Shown: piece by piece, positions 1 to 7,779 of the stretch
Position numbering within the stretch: position 1 is the stretch's first letter
Layout of the letters: every line of letters starts with the position of its first letter
From: Roseivivax halodurans JCM 10272
GTDB lineage: Bacteria; Pseudomonadota; Alphaproteobacteria; Rhodobacterales; Rhodobacteraceae
NCBI RefSeq assembly: GCF_000521785.1
Contig: NZ_JALZ01000001.1
Coordinates: 310,001 to 374,000, forward strand
Direction: 5' to 3'
DNA: 64,000 bases
Translations under genes and position numbers: made by a program
Notes under the pieces: model-generated
Told to the model about the DNA's origin: nothing
Databases searched by the model: none
Seen by the model: only the letters and a program-made list of their open reading frames with translations

Positions 1-770
1 ACGGCGAGGCGGACGCCAACGACACCTTCCTCGAGATCAATGCCGGCGCCGGCGGCACCGAGGCCTGCGACTGGGCGCAGATGCTCCAGCGCATGTATGT
101 CCGCTGGGCCGAGTCGAAGGGCTACGACGTCGAGCTGCAATCGGAAGAGGCGGGAGGCGAGGCCGGGATCAAGTCCTGCGCCTACAAGATCTCCGGCCGA
201 AACGCCTATGGCTGGCTCAAGACGGAATCGGGCGTGCACCGCCTGGTGCGCATCTCGCCCTTCGGCAAGGGCACGCGCGAGACCTCCTTCGCGTCGGTCT
301 GGGTCTATCCGGTCGTCGACGACAACATCGAGGTCGAGGTGAACCCCGCCGACATCCGGGTCGATACGTTCCGCTCGTCGGGGGCGGGCGGTCAGCACGT
401 GAACACCACCGACTCGGCGGTGCGGATCACGCACCATCCGACCGGCATCGTGGTGACCTCGTCCGAGAAGTCGCAGCACCAGAACCGTGACATCGCGATG
501 AAGGCGCTGAAGTCGCGGCTCTACCAGATGGAGCTCGAGCGCCGGCATGCCGAGATCAACGCCCAGCACGAGCAGAAGGGCGATGCCGGATGGGGCAACC
601 AGATCCGCTCCTACGTGCTGCAGCCCTATCAGATGGTGAAGGACCTGCGTACGAGCGTGGAGACATCCGACACGTCGGGCGTGCTCGACGGCGATCTCGA
701 CCCGTTCATGGCCGCGACGCTGGCGCTGAAGGTTTCGGGCAAGGCCCGCGCCGACGCCCGCGAGGATTGA
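1..770 (+). CDS. prfB: Peptide chain release factor 2, 3' part (5' end outside window)
   Basis: Class I release factor that reads UGA/UAA stop codons and triggers peptidyl-tRNA hydrolysis on the ribosome. The reading frame enters at base 3 and is open to the window edge, so the N-terminus, including any programmed frameshift site, is not visible. The fragment carries the RF2-type SPF stop-codon recognition tripeptide (in RISPFGKG) and the GGQ catalytic motif (in [14 protein letters not shown]), followed by the conserved SEKSQHQNR segment and the usual C-terminal domain. SPF rather than PAT separates RF2 from RF1. It ends 24 bp before a convergent regulator gene. Identification is firm; only the extent is incomplete. 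Confidence 0.97.
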   Translation, partial: GEADANDTFLEINAGAGGTEACDWAQMLQRMYVRWAESKGYDVELQSEEAGGEAGIKSCAYKISGRNAYGWLKTESGVHRLVRISPFGKGTRETSFASVWVYPVVDDNIEVEVNPADIRVDTFRSSGAGGQHVNTTDSAVRITHHPTGIVVTSSEKSQHQNRDIAMKALKSRLYQMELERRHAEINAQHEQKGDAGWGNQIRSYVLQPYQMVKDLRTSVETSDTSGVLDGDLDPFMAATLALKVSGKARADARED

Positions 771-794
771 CCGCGCACGACGCGGCGCGTCCGG

Positions 795-1583
795 TCAGCC
801 GCGCAGGTAGGCCAGATCCTCGTCGTCGAGATCCCCGGCCTCGCACCAGCCGGCGCTGCGGGCCGCGGCCATCACTTTCGCAGGGTCGTCGCCGAGAAAC
901 TCGTGAAGCTGCCGCTCCTTGCGGCGTCGTTCCCCGTTCGGAACGTCCGGCCAGCTGACGAAGCCGCGCCACATGGTCCGCCGCCCCTTCACCGGTTCCA
1001 TCACGTTATAGGCCATGCCGACGCCGTCGCGCCGCGCGGTGACCGCCATGTAACCTGCGCCCTGGGGCAGGAGCGCGCCGCGGAATTCGCGCGCCGCGGG
1101 CGACTTTTCCCGCCCCCCATCCGAAACGCTCCTCGCAGGGTCGTAGCCCCTGAGGAAGGCGTGACCGTCCTTGCGATAGACGAGGAACAGACCCCGGATA
1201 TAGCTGTCCTGGTGGACCGCGCTTGGACGCACGAAGCGGAAGAGGCCGTCCGGAAGAACGACATCGAGCTGCTCCGGTCCCTTGTGGGGCAGGTATTCCC
1301 TGACCTCGGGGTGGAGGAACGGACCGTTCGCGGCCGCGGCGACGATCTCGACCGGTTCGAGGAGGATGCGCGCGTCCACCTTGAAGTAACGGCAGATGCG
1401 GTAGAGGACGTCCGGTCGGGGAAAGCTCTCGCCGGCCCGGTAGCGGTTGAACTGGGTCCGATTGATCCCGAGCTCGCGGCAGAGCGCCGAGATGGACGGG
1501 GAGGCCCGGGACAATTGCTGCAGATTTTCCCCAAGTCGTGTCCTGAGCTCCGCAGGGCTCGGATCCCGCTCTTGTAACGCCAT
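795..1583 (-). CDS. XRE-type HTH transcriptional regulator
   Basis: 262-residue protein with an N-terminal helix-turn-helix of the XRE/Cro type at about residues 22-78 (ISALCRELGINRTQFNRYRAG, then PRPDVLYRICRYFKV). The remaining 180 residues have no motif I recognise and may be a ligand-binding or effector domain. The start is supported by GGGGAGG five bases upstream of the ATG. The gene stands alone: convergent with prfB on one side and separated by 265 bp of relatively AT-rich DNA from ilvN on the other, so it probably has its own promoter in that gap. Target and signal are unknown. Confidence 0.8.
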   Translation of the reverse strand: MALQERDPSPAELRTRLGENLQQLSRASPSISALCRELGINRTQFNRYRAGESFPRPDVLYRICRYFKVDARILLEPVEIVAAAANGPFLHPEVREYLPHKGPEQLDVVLPDGLFRFVRPSAVHQDSYIRGLFLVYRKDGHAFLRGYDPARSVSDGGREKSPAAREFRGALLPQGAGYMAVTARRDGVGMAYNVMEPVKGRRTMWRGFVSWPDVPNGERRRKERQLHEFLGDDPAKVMAAARSAGWCEAGDLDDEDLAYLRG

Positions 1584-1848
1584 GCTGCCTCCCCATTCGT
1601 TGGAGGCGTGAGCTTCGGTGCCTCGAGCGGGCTCCGTGAGCGCCCGCCCCGGTCTTGCGTCAGATTAACGGAGTCGAACGCATAGGATGCAAGGCATGTG
1701 ACATGATTTTGTTCGATTTATCGGGCGCGCGGTAACATATTACGGTCTCTTTCGCGCTCCGGAAGGATGAAGCGGCACCGGCCACCACCGTGAGGGGTGC
1801 CTCGTGATCCATTCTTCCGAATCACGAAAAATTCACGGAGCAGGCCCG
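1584..1848. other. Intergenic region, probable promoter of the XRE regulator
   Basis: 265 bp without a convincing gene. The part around 1690-1745 is markedly richer in A+T than the surroundings and lies upstream of the leftward XRE regulator, so it probably holds its promoter; I cannot assign -35/-10 boxes with confidence. The 3' end of leftward ilvN also finishes here, with no clear U-tract terminator seen. Confidence 0.4.
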
Positions 1849-2409
1849 TCAGGCGCCGCGCGACAATGCCGCAACGCCGGTGCGCGCGATCTCGACGAGC
1901 CCGAGCGGACGCATGAGATCGGCGAAGGCGTCGACCTTCTCGACCGTGCCGGTGATCTGGAAGACAAAGCTCTCGAGCGTCGAATCCACCGCCTGGGCGC
2001 GAAAGATATCCGCGAGACGCAGCGCCTCGACGCGCTTGTCTCCGGTGCCCTCGACGCGCAGCAGCGCCAGCTCGCGCTCGACGGCCTTGCCCTCGACGGT
2101 GAGGTCGTGCACGTCGTGCACCGGCACCATGCGGCCGAGCTGCGCCTTGATCTGCTCGATCACCTGGGGCGTGCCGGTGGTGACGATGGTGATGCGCGAG
2201 CGGTGACCCTCGTGATCGACCTCCGCAACCGTCAGGCTCTCGATATTGTAGCCACGGCCCGAGAAGAGCCCGATCACGCGGGCCAGCACACCGGCCTCGT
2301 TGTCGACGAGCACCGCGAGCGTATGGCTCTCCTCGTGCTCGTCGAAGCTGGGGCGGAGGTTGTAGGCCGAATGCTTGGTCGAGCCCTTCTTGATGTTCAG
2401 TGCGCTCAT
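1849..2409 (-). CDS. ilvN: Acetolactate synthase small (regulatory) subunit
   Basis: Regulatory subunit of acetohydroxyacid synthase, the first common step of valine, leucine and isoleucine synthesis. It confers feedback inhibition by branched-chain amino acids on the large subunit. The 186-residue product has an N-terminal ACT domain (about residues 13-75, with HTLAVLVDNEAGVLARVIG and RGYNIESLTVAEVD) and the usual C-terminal ALS_ss_C domain. The ATG at 2409 (MSALNIKKGS) is chosen because AGGGACAGGAC precedes it; an upstream in-frame extension lacks family similarity. It lies 106 bp downstream of ilvB on the same strand, separated by a hairpin element (2455-2515), and is surely part of the same operon. 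Confidence 0.95.
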   Translation of the reverse strand: MSALNIKKGSTKHSAYNLRPSFDEHEESHTLAVLVDNEAGVLARVIGLFSGRGYNIESLTVAEVDHEGHRSRITIVTTGTPQVIEQIKAQLGRMVPVHDVHDLTVEGKAVERELALLRVEGTGDKRVEALRLADIFRAQAVDSTLESFVFQITGTVEKVDAFADLMRPLGLVEIARTGVAALSRGA

Positions 2410-2454
2410 GTCCTGTCCCTCATCGGGCGGGCGGCGGTTGTCCGCACCGCGCAC

Positions 2455-2515
2455 CTGCCTTCTTCTTGATCCAAATATCCTCGGGGGTCCGGGGGCGGAT
2501 AGCCCCCGGCGCTCC
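2455..2515 (-). repeat. Hairpin-plus-purine-tail intergenic element, copy A
   Basis: Read on the minus strand, this gap between ilvB and ilvN holds a stem CCGGGGGC / GCCCCCGG with a 5-nt loop, then GAGGATATTTGGATCAAGAAG. The same layout (perfect GC stem, short loop, CCGGAGTATTT-like box, CAAGAAGAAG tail) occurs at 15766, 32267, 41511 and 55620 in this window with different stem bases. Here it begins right after the ilvB stop codon and is co-directional with both genes. I infer an RNA-level element (partial terminator, processing or stability determinant). Function is not shown by the sequence. Confidence 0.65.
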
Positions 2516-4270
2516 TTACACCAGAACCGCGCCGCCGGCCTTGATGGCGTCCTGCGTCGAGGCCTCGCCCAGAAGCATCTTGTTGTGCGGCTCGCCCGAC
2601 GGGATCATCGGGAAGCAGTTCTCGTGCTTCTCGACGAGGCAGTCGAAGATCACCGGTCCGTCGTAATCGAGCATCTCCTGGATGGCGTCGTCGAGGTCGG
2701 CGGGATCGTCCACCTTGATGCCCTTCGCGCCGAACGCCTCGGCCAGGAGGACGAAATCGGGCAGGGCCTCGGACCAGCTGTGCGAGTAGCGCTCGCCGTG
2801 TAGCAGCTCCTGCCATTGCCGCACCATGCCGAGCCGCTCGTTGTTCATGATGAACTGCTTGACCGGCAGGCGATACTGCACCGCAGTGCCCATCTCCTGC
2901 ATGTTCATCAGCCAAGACGCCTCGCCCGCGACGTTGATCACGAGCGCGTCGGGATGCGCGATCTGCACGCCGATCGAGGCCGGGAAGCCGTAGCCCATGG
3001 TGCCGAGGCCGCCGGAGGTCATCCAGCGATTGGGGCCCTCGAAGCCGAGATATTGCGCGGCCCACATCTGGTGCTGGCCGACCTCGGTCGCGATGTAGCG
3101 GTCGCGGCCCTTGGTGAGCGCTTCGAGCCGCGCCAGGGCGTGCTGCGGCTTGATCGTCTTCGGTGAGGGCTTGAAGGACAGACAGTCGGACTTCTTCCAG
3201 TCCTCGATCTGCGCCCACCAGCGCTGGATGCCCTCGCGGTTCACCTTGCGGCCGCGCGACTTCCAGAGCTTCAGCACGTCCTCGAGAACGTGGCCCACAT
3301 CGCCGAGGATCGGGATGTCGGCACGGACGACCTTGTTGATCGAGGAGGGGTCGATGTCGATATGCGCCTTGCGCGAGCGCGGCGAGAAGGCGTCGATCCG
3401 TCCGGTGATCCGGTCGTCGAACCGCGCGCCGACGTTGATCATGAGATCGCAGCCATGCATCGCGAGGTTCGCCTCGTAGAGCCCGTGCATGCCGAGCATG
3501 CCGAGCCAGCTCCGTCCCGAGGCGGGATAGGCGCCGAGACCCATCAGCGTCGAGGTGATCGGAAAGCCCGTCGCCTCGACAAGCTCGCGCAGAAGCTGGC
3601 TCGCCGCGGGACCCGAATTGATCACCCCGCCGCCGGTGTAGAAGACCGGACGCTCGGCGGTCTCGATCGCCTCGACCAGCTCCTCGATCATGGCCATGTC
3701 GCCCTTGACCTTCGGCTGGTAGCGCGCAGTCTTGGCCTTCGCCTTGCCCTGATATTCGGCGCTCGCGAATTGCACGTCCTTCGGGATATCGACGAGGACG
3801 GGACCCGGGCGGCCTTTCGTGGCGACGTGGAACGCCTCGTGGATGACCGCCGAGAGGGATCCGGTGTCCTTGACCAGCCAGTTATGCTTCGTGCAGGGGC
3901 GGGTGATGCCCACCGTGTCGGCCTCCTGGAAGCCGTCCGAGCCGATCATGAAGGTCGGCACCTGGCCGGTCAGGACGACGAGCGGGATCGAATCCATCAA
4001 TGCGTCGGTGATGCCGGTGACCGCGTTGGTCGCGCCGGGACCCGAGGTGACCAGCACGACGCCCGGCTTGCCGGTCGAGCGGGCATAGCCCTCGGCCGCG
4101 TGGACCGCACCCTGTTCGTGCCGCACGAGGATGTGGCGGATGTCGCTTTGCTGGAAGATCTCGTCATAGATGGGAAGTACCGCGCCGCCGGGATAGCCGA
4201 AGACCACCTCCACGCCCTGATCCTTCAGGGCCTGCACCACCATCTTCGCTCCGGTCATCGCCTTGGTCAT
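2516..4270 (-). CDS. ilvB: Acetolactate synthase large (catalytic) subunit, biosynthetic
   Basis: ThDP- and FAD-dependent acetohydroxyacid synthase catalytic subunit, condensing pyruvate to acetolactate or, with 2-oxobutyrate, to acetohydroxybutyrate. The 584-residue protein has the normal length. It shows the catalytic glutamate region ([15 protein letters not shown], Glu about 52), GPGATN, and the ThDP-binding stretch [13 protein letters not shown], where GEA replaces the more usual GDG/GDA. The C-terminus [20 protein letters not shown] is typical of anabolic enzymes. GGAG lies eight bases before the ATG. It is preceded by a leader peptide and attenuator (4310-4416), so expression probably responds to charged branched-chain tRNAs. 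ilvN follows in the same operon. Confidence 0.97.
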   Translation of the reverse strand: MTKAMTGAKMVVQALKDQGVEVVFGYPGGAVLPIYDEIFQQSDIRHILVRHEQGAVHAAEGYARSTGKPGVVLVTSGPGATNAVTGITDALMDSIPLVVLTGQVPTFMIGSDGFQEADTVGITRPCTKHNWLVKDTGSLSAVIHEAFHVATKGRPGPVLVDIPKDVQFASAEYQGKAKAKTARYQPKVKGDMAMIEELVEAIETAERPVFYTGGGVINSGPAASQLLRELVEATGFPITSTLMGLGAYPASGRSWLGMLGMHGLYEANLAMHGCDLMINVGARFDDRITGRIDAFSPRSRKAHIDIDPSSINKVVRADIPILGDVGHVLEDVLKLWKSRGRKVNREGIQRWWAQIEDWKKSDCLSFKPSPKTIKPQHALARLEALTKGRDRYIATEVGQHQMWAAQYLGFEGPNRWMTSGGLGTMGYGFPASIGVQIAHPDALVINVAGEASWLMNMQEMGTAVQYRLPVKQFIMNNERLGMVRQWQELLHGERYSHSWSEALPDFVLLAEAFGAKGIKVDDPADLDDAIQEMLDYDGPVIFDCLVEKHENCFPMIPSGEPHNKMLLGEASTQDAIKAGGAVLV

Positions 4271-4309
4271 CTCATCCGCTCCGTACTCAGGCGTCCATCA
4301 CTTGCGCAT

Positions 4310-4339
4310 AAAAAAGCCCCCGGACTGGTCTCCGGAGGC
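4310..4339 (-). terminator. Rho-independent attenuator terminator of the ilvBN leader
   Basis: On the minus strand the arms GCCTCCGGA and TCCGGGGGC form a 9-bp stem (one G-U pair) with loop GACCAG, followed directly by six T residues. It lies between a 16-codon leader ORF and the ilvB start codon, where a terminator would make sense only as a conditional one. The ascending arm overlaps an alternative pairing (4337-4346 with 4373-4382), which is the expected attenuator geometry. Confidence 0.85.
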
Positions 4340-4382
4340 GCATGGGGTCAGAGAAGGGTCTCCGCTTACCGGCCCATGCGCC
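4337..4382 (-). promoter_or_regulatory. Antiterminator pairing in the ilvBN leader
   Basis: GGCGCATGGG (within the end of the leader ORF) and CCCATGCGCC form a perfect 10-bp stem. The second arm shares its last three bases with the ascending arm of the terminator at 4310-4339, so the two structures compete. A ribosome that reaches the leader stop codon would cover the first arm and favour termination. A ribosome stalled earlier at Leu/Val codons would leave it free and favour antitermination. This is inference from base pairing; no folding energy was computed. Confidence 0.75.
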
Positions 4383-4416
4383 ATTGTCCTACGAGGTCTA
4401 CGAGAAGGGTCGTCAT
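4366..4416 (-). CDS. ilvBN leader peptide (branched-chain-rich, 16 aa)
   Basis: A 16-codon ORF on the minus strand, MTTLLVDLVGQWRMGR, with three leucine and two valine codons within seven consecutive codons. AGGAAAGGA lies nine bases upstream of its ATG, a good ribosome-binding site. It ends 27 bp before the base of a terminator hairpin and 95 bp before ilvB. This is the classical arrangement for transcription attenuation by aminoacyl-tRNA supply. The absence of Ile codons suggests Leu/Val sensing. The peptide itself probably has no function beyond being translated. Confidence 0.85.
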   Translation of the reverse strand: MTTLLVDLVGQWRMGR

Positions 4417-4675
4417 CCGCGGCGGTCCTTTCCTGCGCAACCGGTACCTACGGCGCTTGTCCCCGGGCGTCAACCACGATGGGGCGAGAAAAATGGCGCG
4501 AAGGCTGTGTCATTCTTTCCGATTGTTGCTTCCGGCGGAGTGGCGAAGGACATATTCGGCAATCGTCACATCAATGCGAGGCCTGGTCGGCACGGCACAC
4601 GCAATGGTGAGCCGTCGCATGGTGACGGGCGCCACCTCGGGCGCCATGTCGGGGCCAAACGACAGGAGACCGATC

Positions 4676-5650
4676 ATGCTGACCCGCCGTGCCCTCATCG
4701 GCACCGCCGCCGCGACGCTCGCCCTGCCGGCATACGCACAATCGCGTCCCGATTTTGCGACGCGCGCCGCGGAGCTCGACCAGATCCACGCCCTGATCGT
4801 GCGCCGGGGCGGGGCGGAGACCTTTGCCGAACGGTATGGCGGGGCCGGGCTCGACGGCATCGCAAACGTCAAATCGGTGTCGAAGACGGTTCTCGCCCTG
4901 CTGACCGGGATCGGGATCGAACGCGGCGTGCTCTCGGGTGTGGATCAGGCCGTGGTGCCGCTTCTGGAGCGCGGGCCCTACGGTGATACGCGCGACGAGA
5001 TCACCGTCGGGGATCTCCTCTCGATGCGGGCCGGGCTCGCCAGCGTTTCGGGCGGCAATTACGGCTCGTGGGTGTCGAGCGGCGACTGGGTCGGATACGT
5101 GCTCGACCAGGAGCGCGTCTCACAGCCCGGCGGGCGATTCAACTACTCGACGGGCGGATGGCACCTGCTGGGCGTCGCGCTCTCGAACGCGGCGGATCGG
5201 TCGCTGCTGGAGCTCGCGCGGAGCTGGCTCGGGGAGCCGCTCGGAGTGGATTTCGCGCCTTGGGTTGCGGATCCGCAGGGCAATTACCTCGGCGGCAACG
5301 ACATGGGGGTGAGCCCGCGCGGGCTGTCTCGGATCGGGCAGATGGTGCTCGATGGCGGCCGCTGGGAGGGCGAGCAGGTCGTGCCGCAGGACTGGATCGC
5401 CCGGTCGTGGGAGCCGAACGCCCGCTCGCCCTTCTCAGGCGACCGCTACGGCTACGGCTGGTTCCTGAGCGAGGTGGCGGGCACGCCGGTGCGGTACGGG
5501 CGCGGTTATGGCGGGCAGGTGCTCGCCGTCGCGCCGGAGCGGGACGTCGTGATCGCGATCACCTCGGACCCGACGCAGCCGGCCCGCTCGGGCGGTTATT
5601 TCGGCGACCTGAAGGACCTGATGGCCGCGATCCTGCGCGAAGACGTCTGA
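4676..5650 (+). CDS. Exported serine hydrolase, class C beta-lactamase/PBP fold
   Basis: 324-residue protein of the beta-lactamase-related family (PF00144). The N-terminus MLTRRALIGTAAATLALPAYAQ is a signal peptide with an RR pair, possibly Tat-type. The SxxK nucleophile motif is S67-V-S-K70 (NVKSVSKTVLALLTG). The second motif reads FNYSTGG, with YST where YSN/YAN is common. The third motif region reads GRGYGGQ, with Tyr in place of the usual His/Lys-Thr-Gly. AGGAGA precedes the chosen ATG. Substrate could be a peptide, ester or beta-lactam; nothing here decides. It stands alone, divergent from the ilv leader and convergent with the next gene, whose stop codon adjoins its own. Confidence 0.8.
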   Translation: MLTRRALIGTAAATLALPAYAQSRPDFATRAAELDQIHALIVRRGGAETFAERYGGAGLDGIANVKSVSKTVLALLTGIGIERGVLSGVDQAVVPLLERGPYGDTRDEITVGDLLSMRAGLASVSGGNYGSWVSSGDWVGYVLDQERVSQPGGRFNYSTGGWHLLGVALSNAADRSLLELARSWLGEPLGVDFAPWVADPQGNYLGGNDMGVSPRGLSRIGQMVLDGGRWEGEQVVPQDWIARSWEPNARSPFSGDRYGYGWFLSEVAGTPVRYGRGYGGQVLAVAPERDVVIAITSDPTQPARSGGYFGDLKDLMAAILREDV

Positions 5651-7675
5651 TCAGGCCCGGCGGCGGCGCCGGGTCGTGGCCGCGCCGAAGCGCACCTCCG
5701 GGATGTCGACGACTCGCCGAAGCTCCGGAAAGGGCGCGCTCGCGTGGGGGATCGCATTGGCGGCGACGAAATGCTCCTGGAACCGCGGCTCGACCGCCGT
5801 CTCGACCTTGGTGATGGCGCGAACCAGCCGCTCGACTTCGGCGCGGGCTTCGACGTCCAGCAGCGCGATCCGCGCGCCGGTCCCGGCTGCGTTCCCCGCG
5901 CTCGTGACCTTGCCCAGCGGCGCGTCCGGGATCATGCCGAGGACCATCGCGTGCAGCGGCGAGATATGCGCGCCGAACGCGCCGGCGAGCACGATCCGGT
6001 CCACGCGGTCGACACCCATCTCGTCCATCAGGAGCCGAGCACCGGCGTAGAGCGCCGACTTGGCGAGCTGGATCGCCCTTATGTCGCCTTGGGTCACGGT
6101 CACCAGCGGCCCTCCGGCCTCGCACCCGTCATGCAGCACGTAGGAATGCGTGCGTCCGTCGGGTAGGATCCGCTTCGATCCGGTCTCCTCTGGCGAGCCG
6201 ATGAGGCCGCCCGCGTCCACCAGCCCGGCAAGGCGCATCTCCGCCACCGCCTCGATGATGCCGGAGCCGCAGATGCCGGTGATGCCCTGCGCGCCGACCT
6301 TCTCCACAAAGCCCGGCTCGTCCGACCAGAGATCGCAACCGATGACCTTGAGGCGGGGCTCCTTGGTGACCGGATCGATGCGGATCGCCTCGATCGCCCC
6401 GGCGGCGGCACGCTGGCCGGACGAGATCTGCGCACCCTCGAAGGCCGGGCCCGTGGGCGATGAGCAGGCGAGGACGCGCCTGCGGTCACCAAGTAGGATC
6501 TCGGCATTGGTGCCGACATCCACGGTAAGGGATAGCTCGTCCGAGAGGTCGGGCCGCTCAGACAGCGCCACCGCGGCGGCGTCCGCGCCCACATGGCCCG
6601 CGATGCAGGGCAGGACATAGACGCGCGCCGCGGCGGGCAGGGCGGCGAGACCGATGTCATGGGCGCTGAGCGACAGGCTGTCCGAGGTCGCGAGAGCGAA
6701 GGGCGCCTGGCCGAGCTCGACAGGATCGAGACCGAGGAAGAGGTGTTGCATCACCGGATTGCAGACAAGCGTCATCTCGAGGATCAGCCCGGGCGCGATC
6801 CCGGCCTCGGCCGCGACGTTGCCGACCAGCGTGCCCATGGCGTCGTGCACCGCGGCAGTCATCTCGGTCGCGCCGCCCTCGTTCATCATCGCGTAGGAAA
6901 CCCGGCTCATCAAGTCCTCGCCGAACCGGATCTGGGGGTTCATGATGCCGGACGAGGCCACCACCGCGCCGGTCGAGAGGTCGGTCAGATGCGCTGCGAT
7001 CGTCGTCGAGCCAAGGTCCACGGCGAGCCCGTAGATGCCGCCCTCATGCAGCCCCGGCCAGATCGCAAGCAGCCGGTGCGCGCTATCGCGATGCCCTTTG
7101 TGGAGCGCGCAAGTGACGCGCCATTCGCCAGTGCGGAGTGCCTTCTGCAGCCCCGCCAGCACCGACGGGTCGATCTCCAGCCGCTCGACACCCCATTCTG
7201 CCCGCAGCGCCTCGGCGAGCCGTTCGGCATCGCCCGTTGGAGCGTGCATGTCGGGCTCGGCGACCTCCACGTAGGCCAGCCGGGTGGCGGGGTTCATGGC
7301 GATCTCGCGCAGAGCTGCGTCCTTGCGCACGACCTGCCGGTGCACCTGGCTCTCGGGGGGCACGTCGAGCGCCACATCGCCGAGGATCTTCGCCTGGCAG
7401 CCGAGACGGCGGCCCGTCTTCAGTCCGCGCTTCTCGTCGTAGCGCGCCTCGACCGCGTTCCACTCCGACAGCGCCTCGGGCCGCGAGACGATGCCATGCT
7501 TGGAGAAGTCTCCGAAGGCCGGGGCGATCTGGCATTTCGAGCAGATGCCGCGCCCGCCGCAGACGGAATCGAGATCGACCCCGAGCCGCCGCGCCGCGTC
7601 GAGCACCGAGGTTCCAGTCGGCACGCGCCCGCGCTTGCCCGAGGGGGTGAAGACGACGAGGGGATCATCGGCCAT
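5651..7675 (-). CDS. RACo/RamA-like corrinoid-reactivation protein (2Fe-2S plus ASKHA domains, DUF4445)
   Basis: 674-residue protein. An N-terminal ferredoxin-like domain carries C39-x5-C45-x2-C48 and C93, the pattern of a 2Fe-2S cluster. It is followed by a large actin-like ATPase region with the phosphate-binding signature YGLAVDLGSTTIAAHL and VDVGTNAEILLGD. This is the DUF4445/RamA/RACo family, which reductively reactivates Co(II) corrinoid proteins with ATP. In Rhodobacteraceae such proteins have been linked to B12-dependent methionine synthase; that role is family knowledge, not shown here. No corrinoid protein or methyltransferase gene is adjacent. Its stop codon abuts the convergent hydrolase gene. 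Confidence 0.85.
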   Translation of the reverse strand: MADDPLVVFTPSGKRGRVPTGTSVLDAARRLGVDLDSVCGGRGICSKCQIAPAFGDFSKHGIVSRPEALSEWNAVEARYDEKRGLKTGRRLGCQAKILGDVALDVPPESQVHRQVVRKDAALREIAMNPATRLAYVEVAEPDMHAPTGDAERLAEALRAEWGVERLEIDPSVLAGLQKALRTGEWRVTCALHKGHRDSAHRLLAIWPGLHEGGIYGLAVDLGSTTIAAHLTDLSTGAVVASSGIMNPQIRFGEDLMSRVSYAMMNEGGATEMTAAVHDAMGTLVGNVAAEAGIAPGLILEMTLVCNPVMQHLFLGLDPVELGQAPFALATSDSLSLSAHDIGLAALPAAARVYVLPCIAGHVGADAAAVALSERPDLSDELSLTVDVGTNAEILLGDRRRVLACSSPTGPAFEGAQISSGQRAAAGAIEAIRIDPVTKEPRLKVIGCDLWSDEPGFVEKVGAQGITGICGSGIIEAVAEMRLAGLVDAGGLIGSPEETGSKRILPDGRTHSYVLHDGCEAGGPLVTVTQGDIRAIQLAKSALYAGARLLMDEMGVDRVDRIVLAGAFGAHISPLHAMVLGMIPDAPLGKVTSAGNAAGTGARIALLDVEARAEVERLVRAITKVETAVEPRFQEHFVAANAIPHASAPFPELRRVVDIPEVRFGAATTRRRRRA

Positions 7676-7779
7676 GAGGCGCTCCGTTCAAGCCCGCTCC
7701 CCATGGCATACGTATATGAATCGCAGCTTGACCGCCCGCCGCGCCGCCTCGCCGCCCGAAAACGACATGGGGGCCGAAC

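Noticed and set aside
3290-4675. Upstream in-frame extension of the serine hydrolase gene
   Set aside because: It overlaps ilvB antisense and the ilv leader. The ATG at 4676 has a ribosome-binding site and a proper signal peptide follows.
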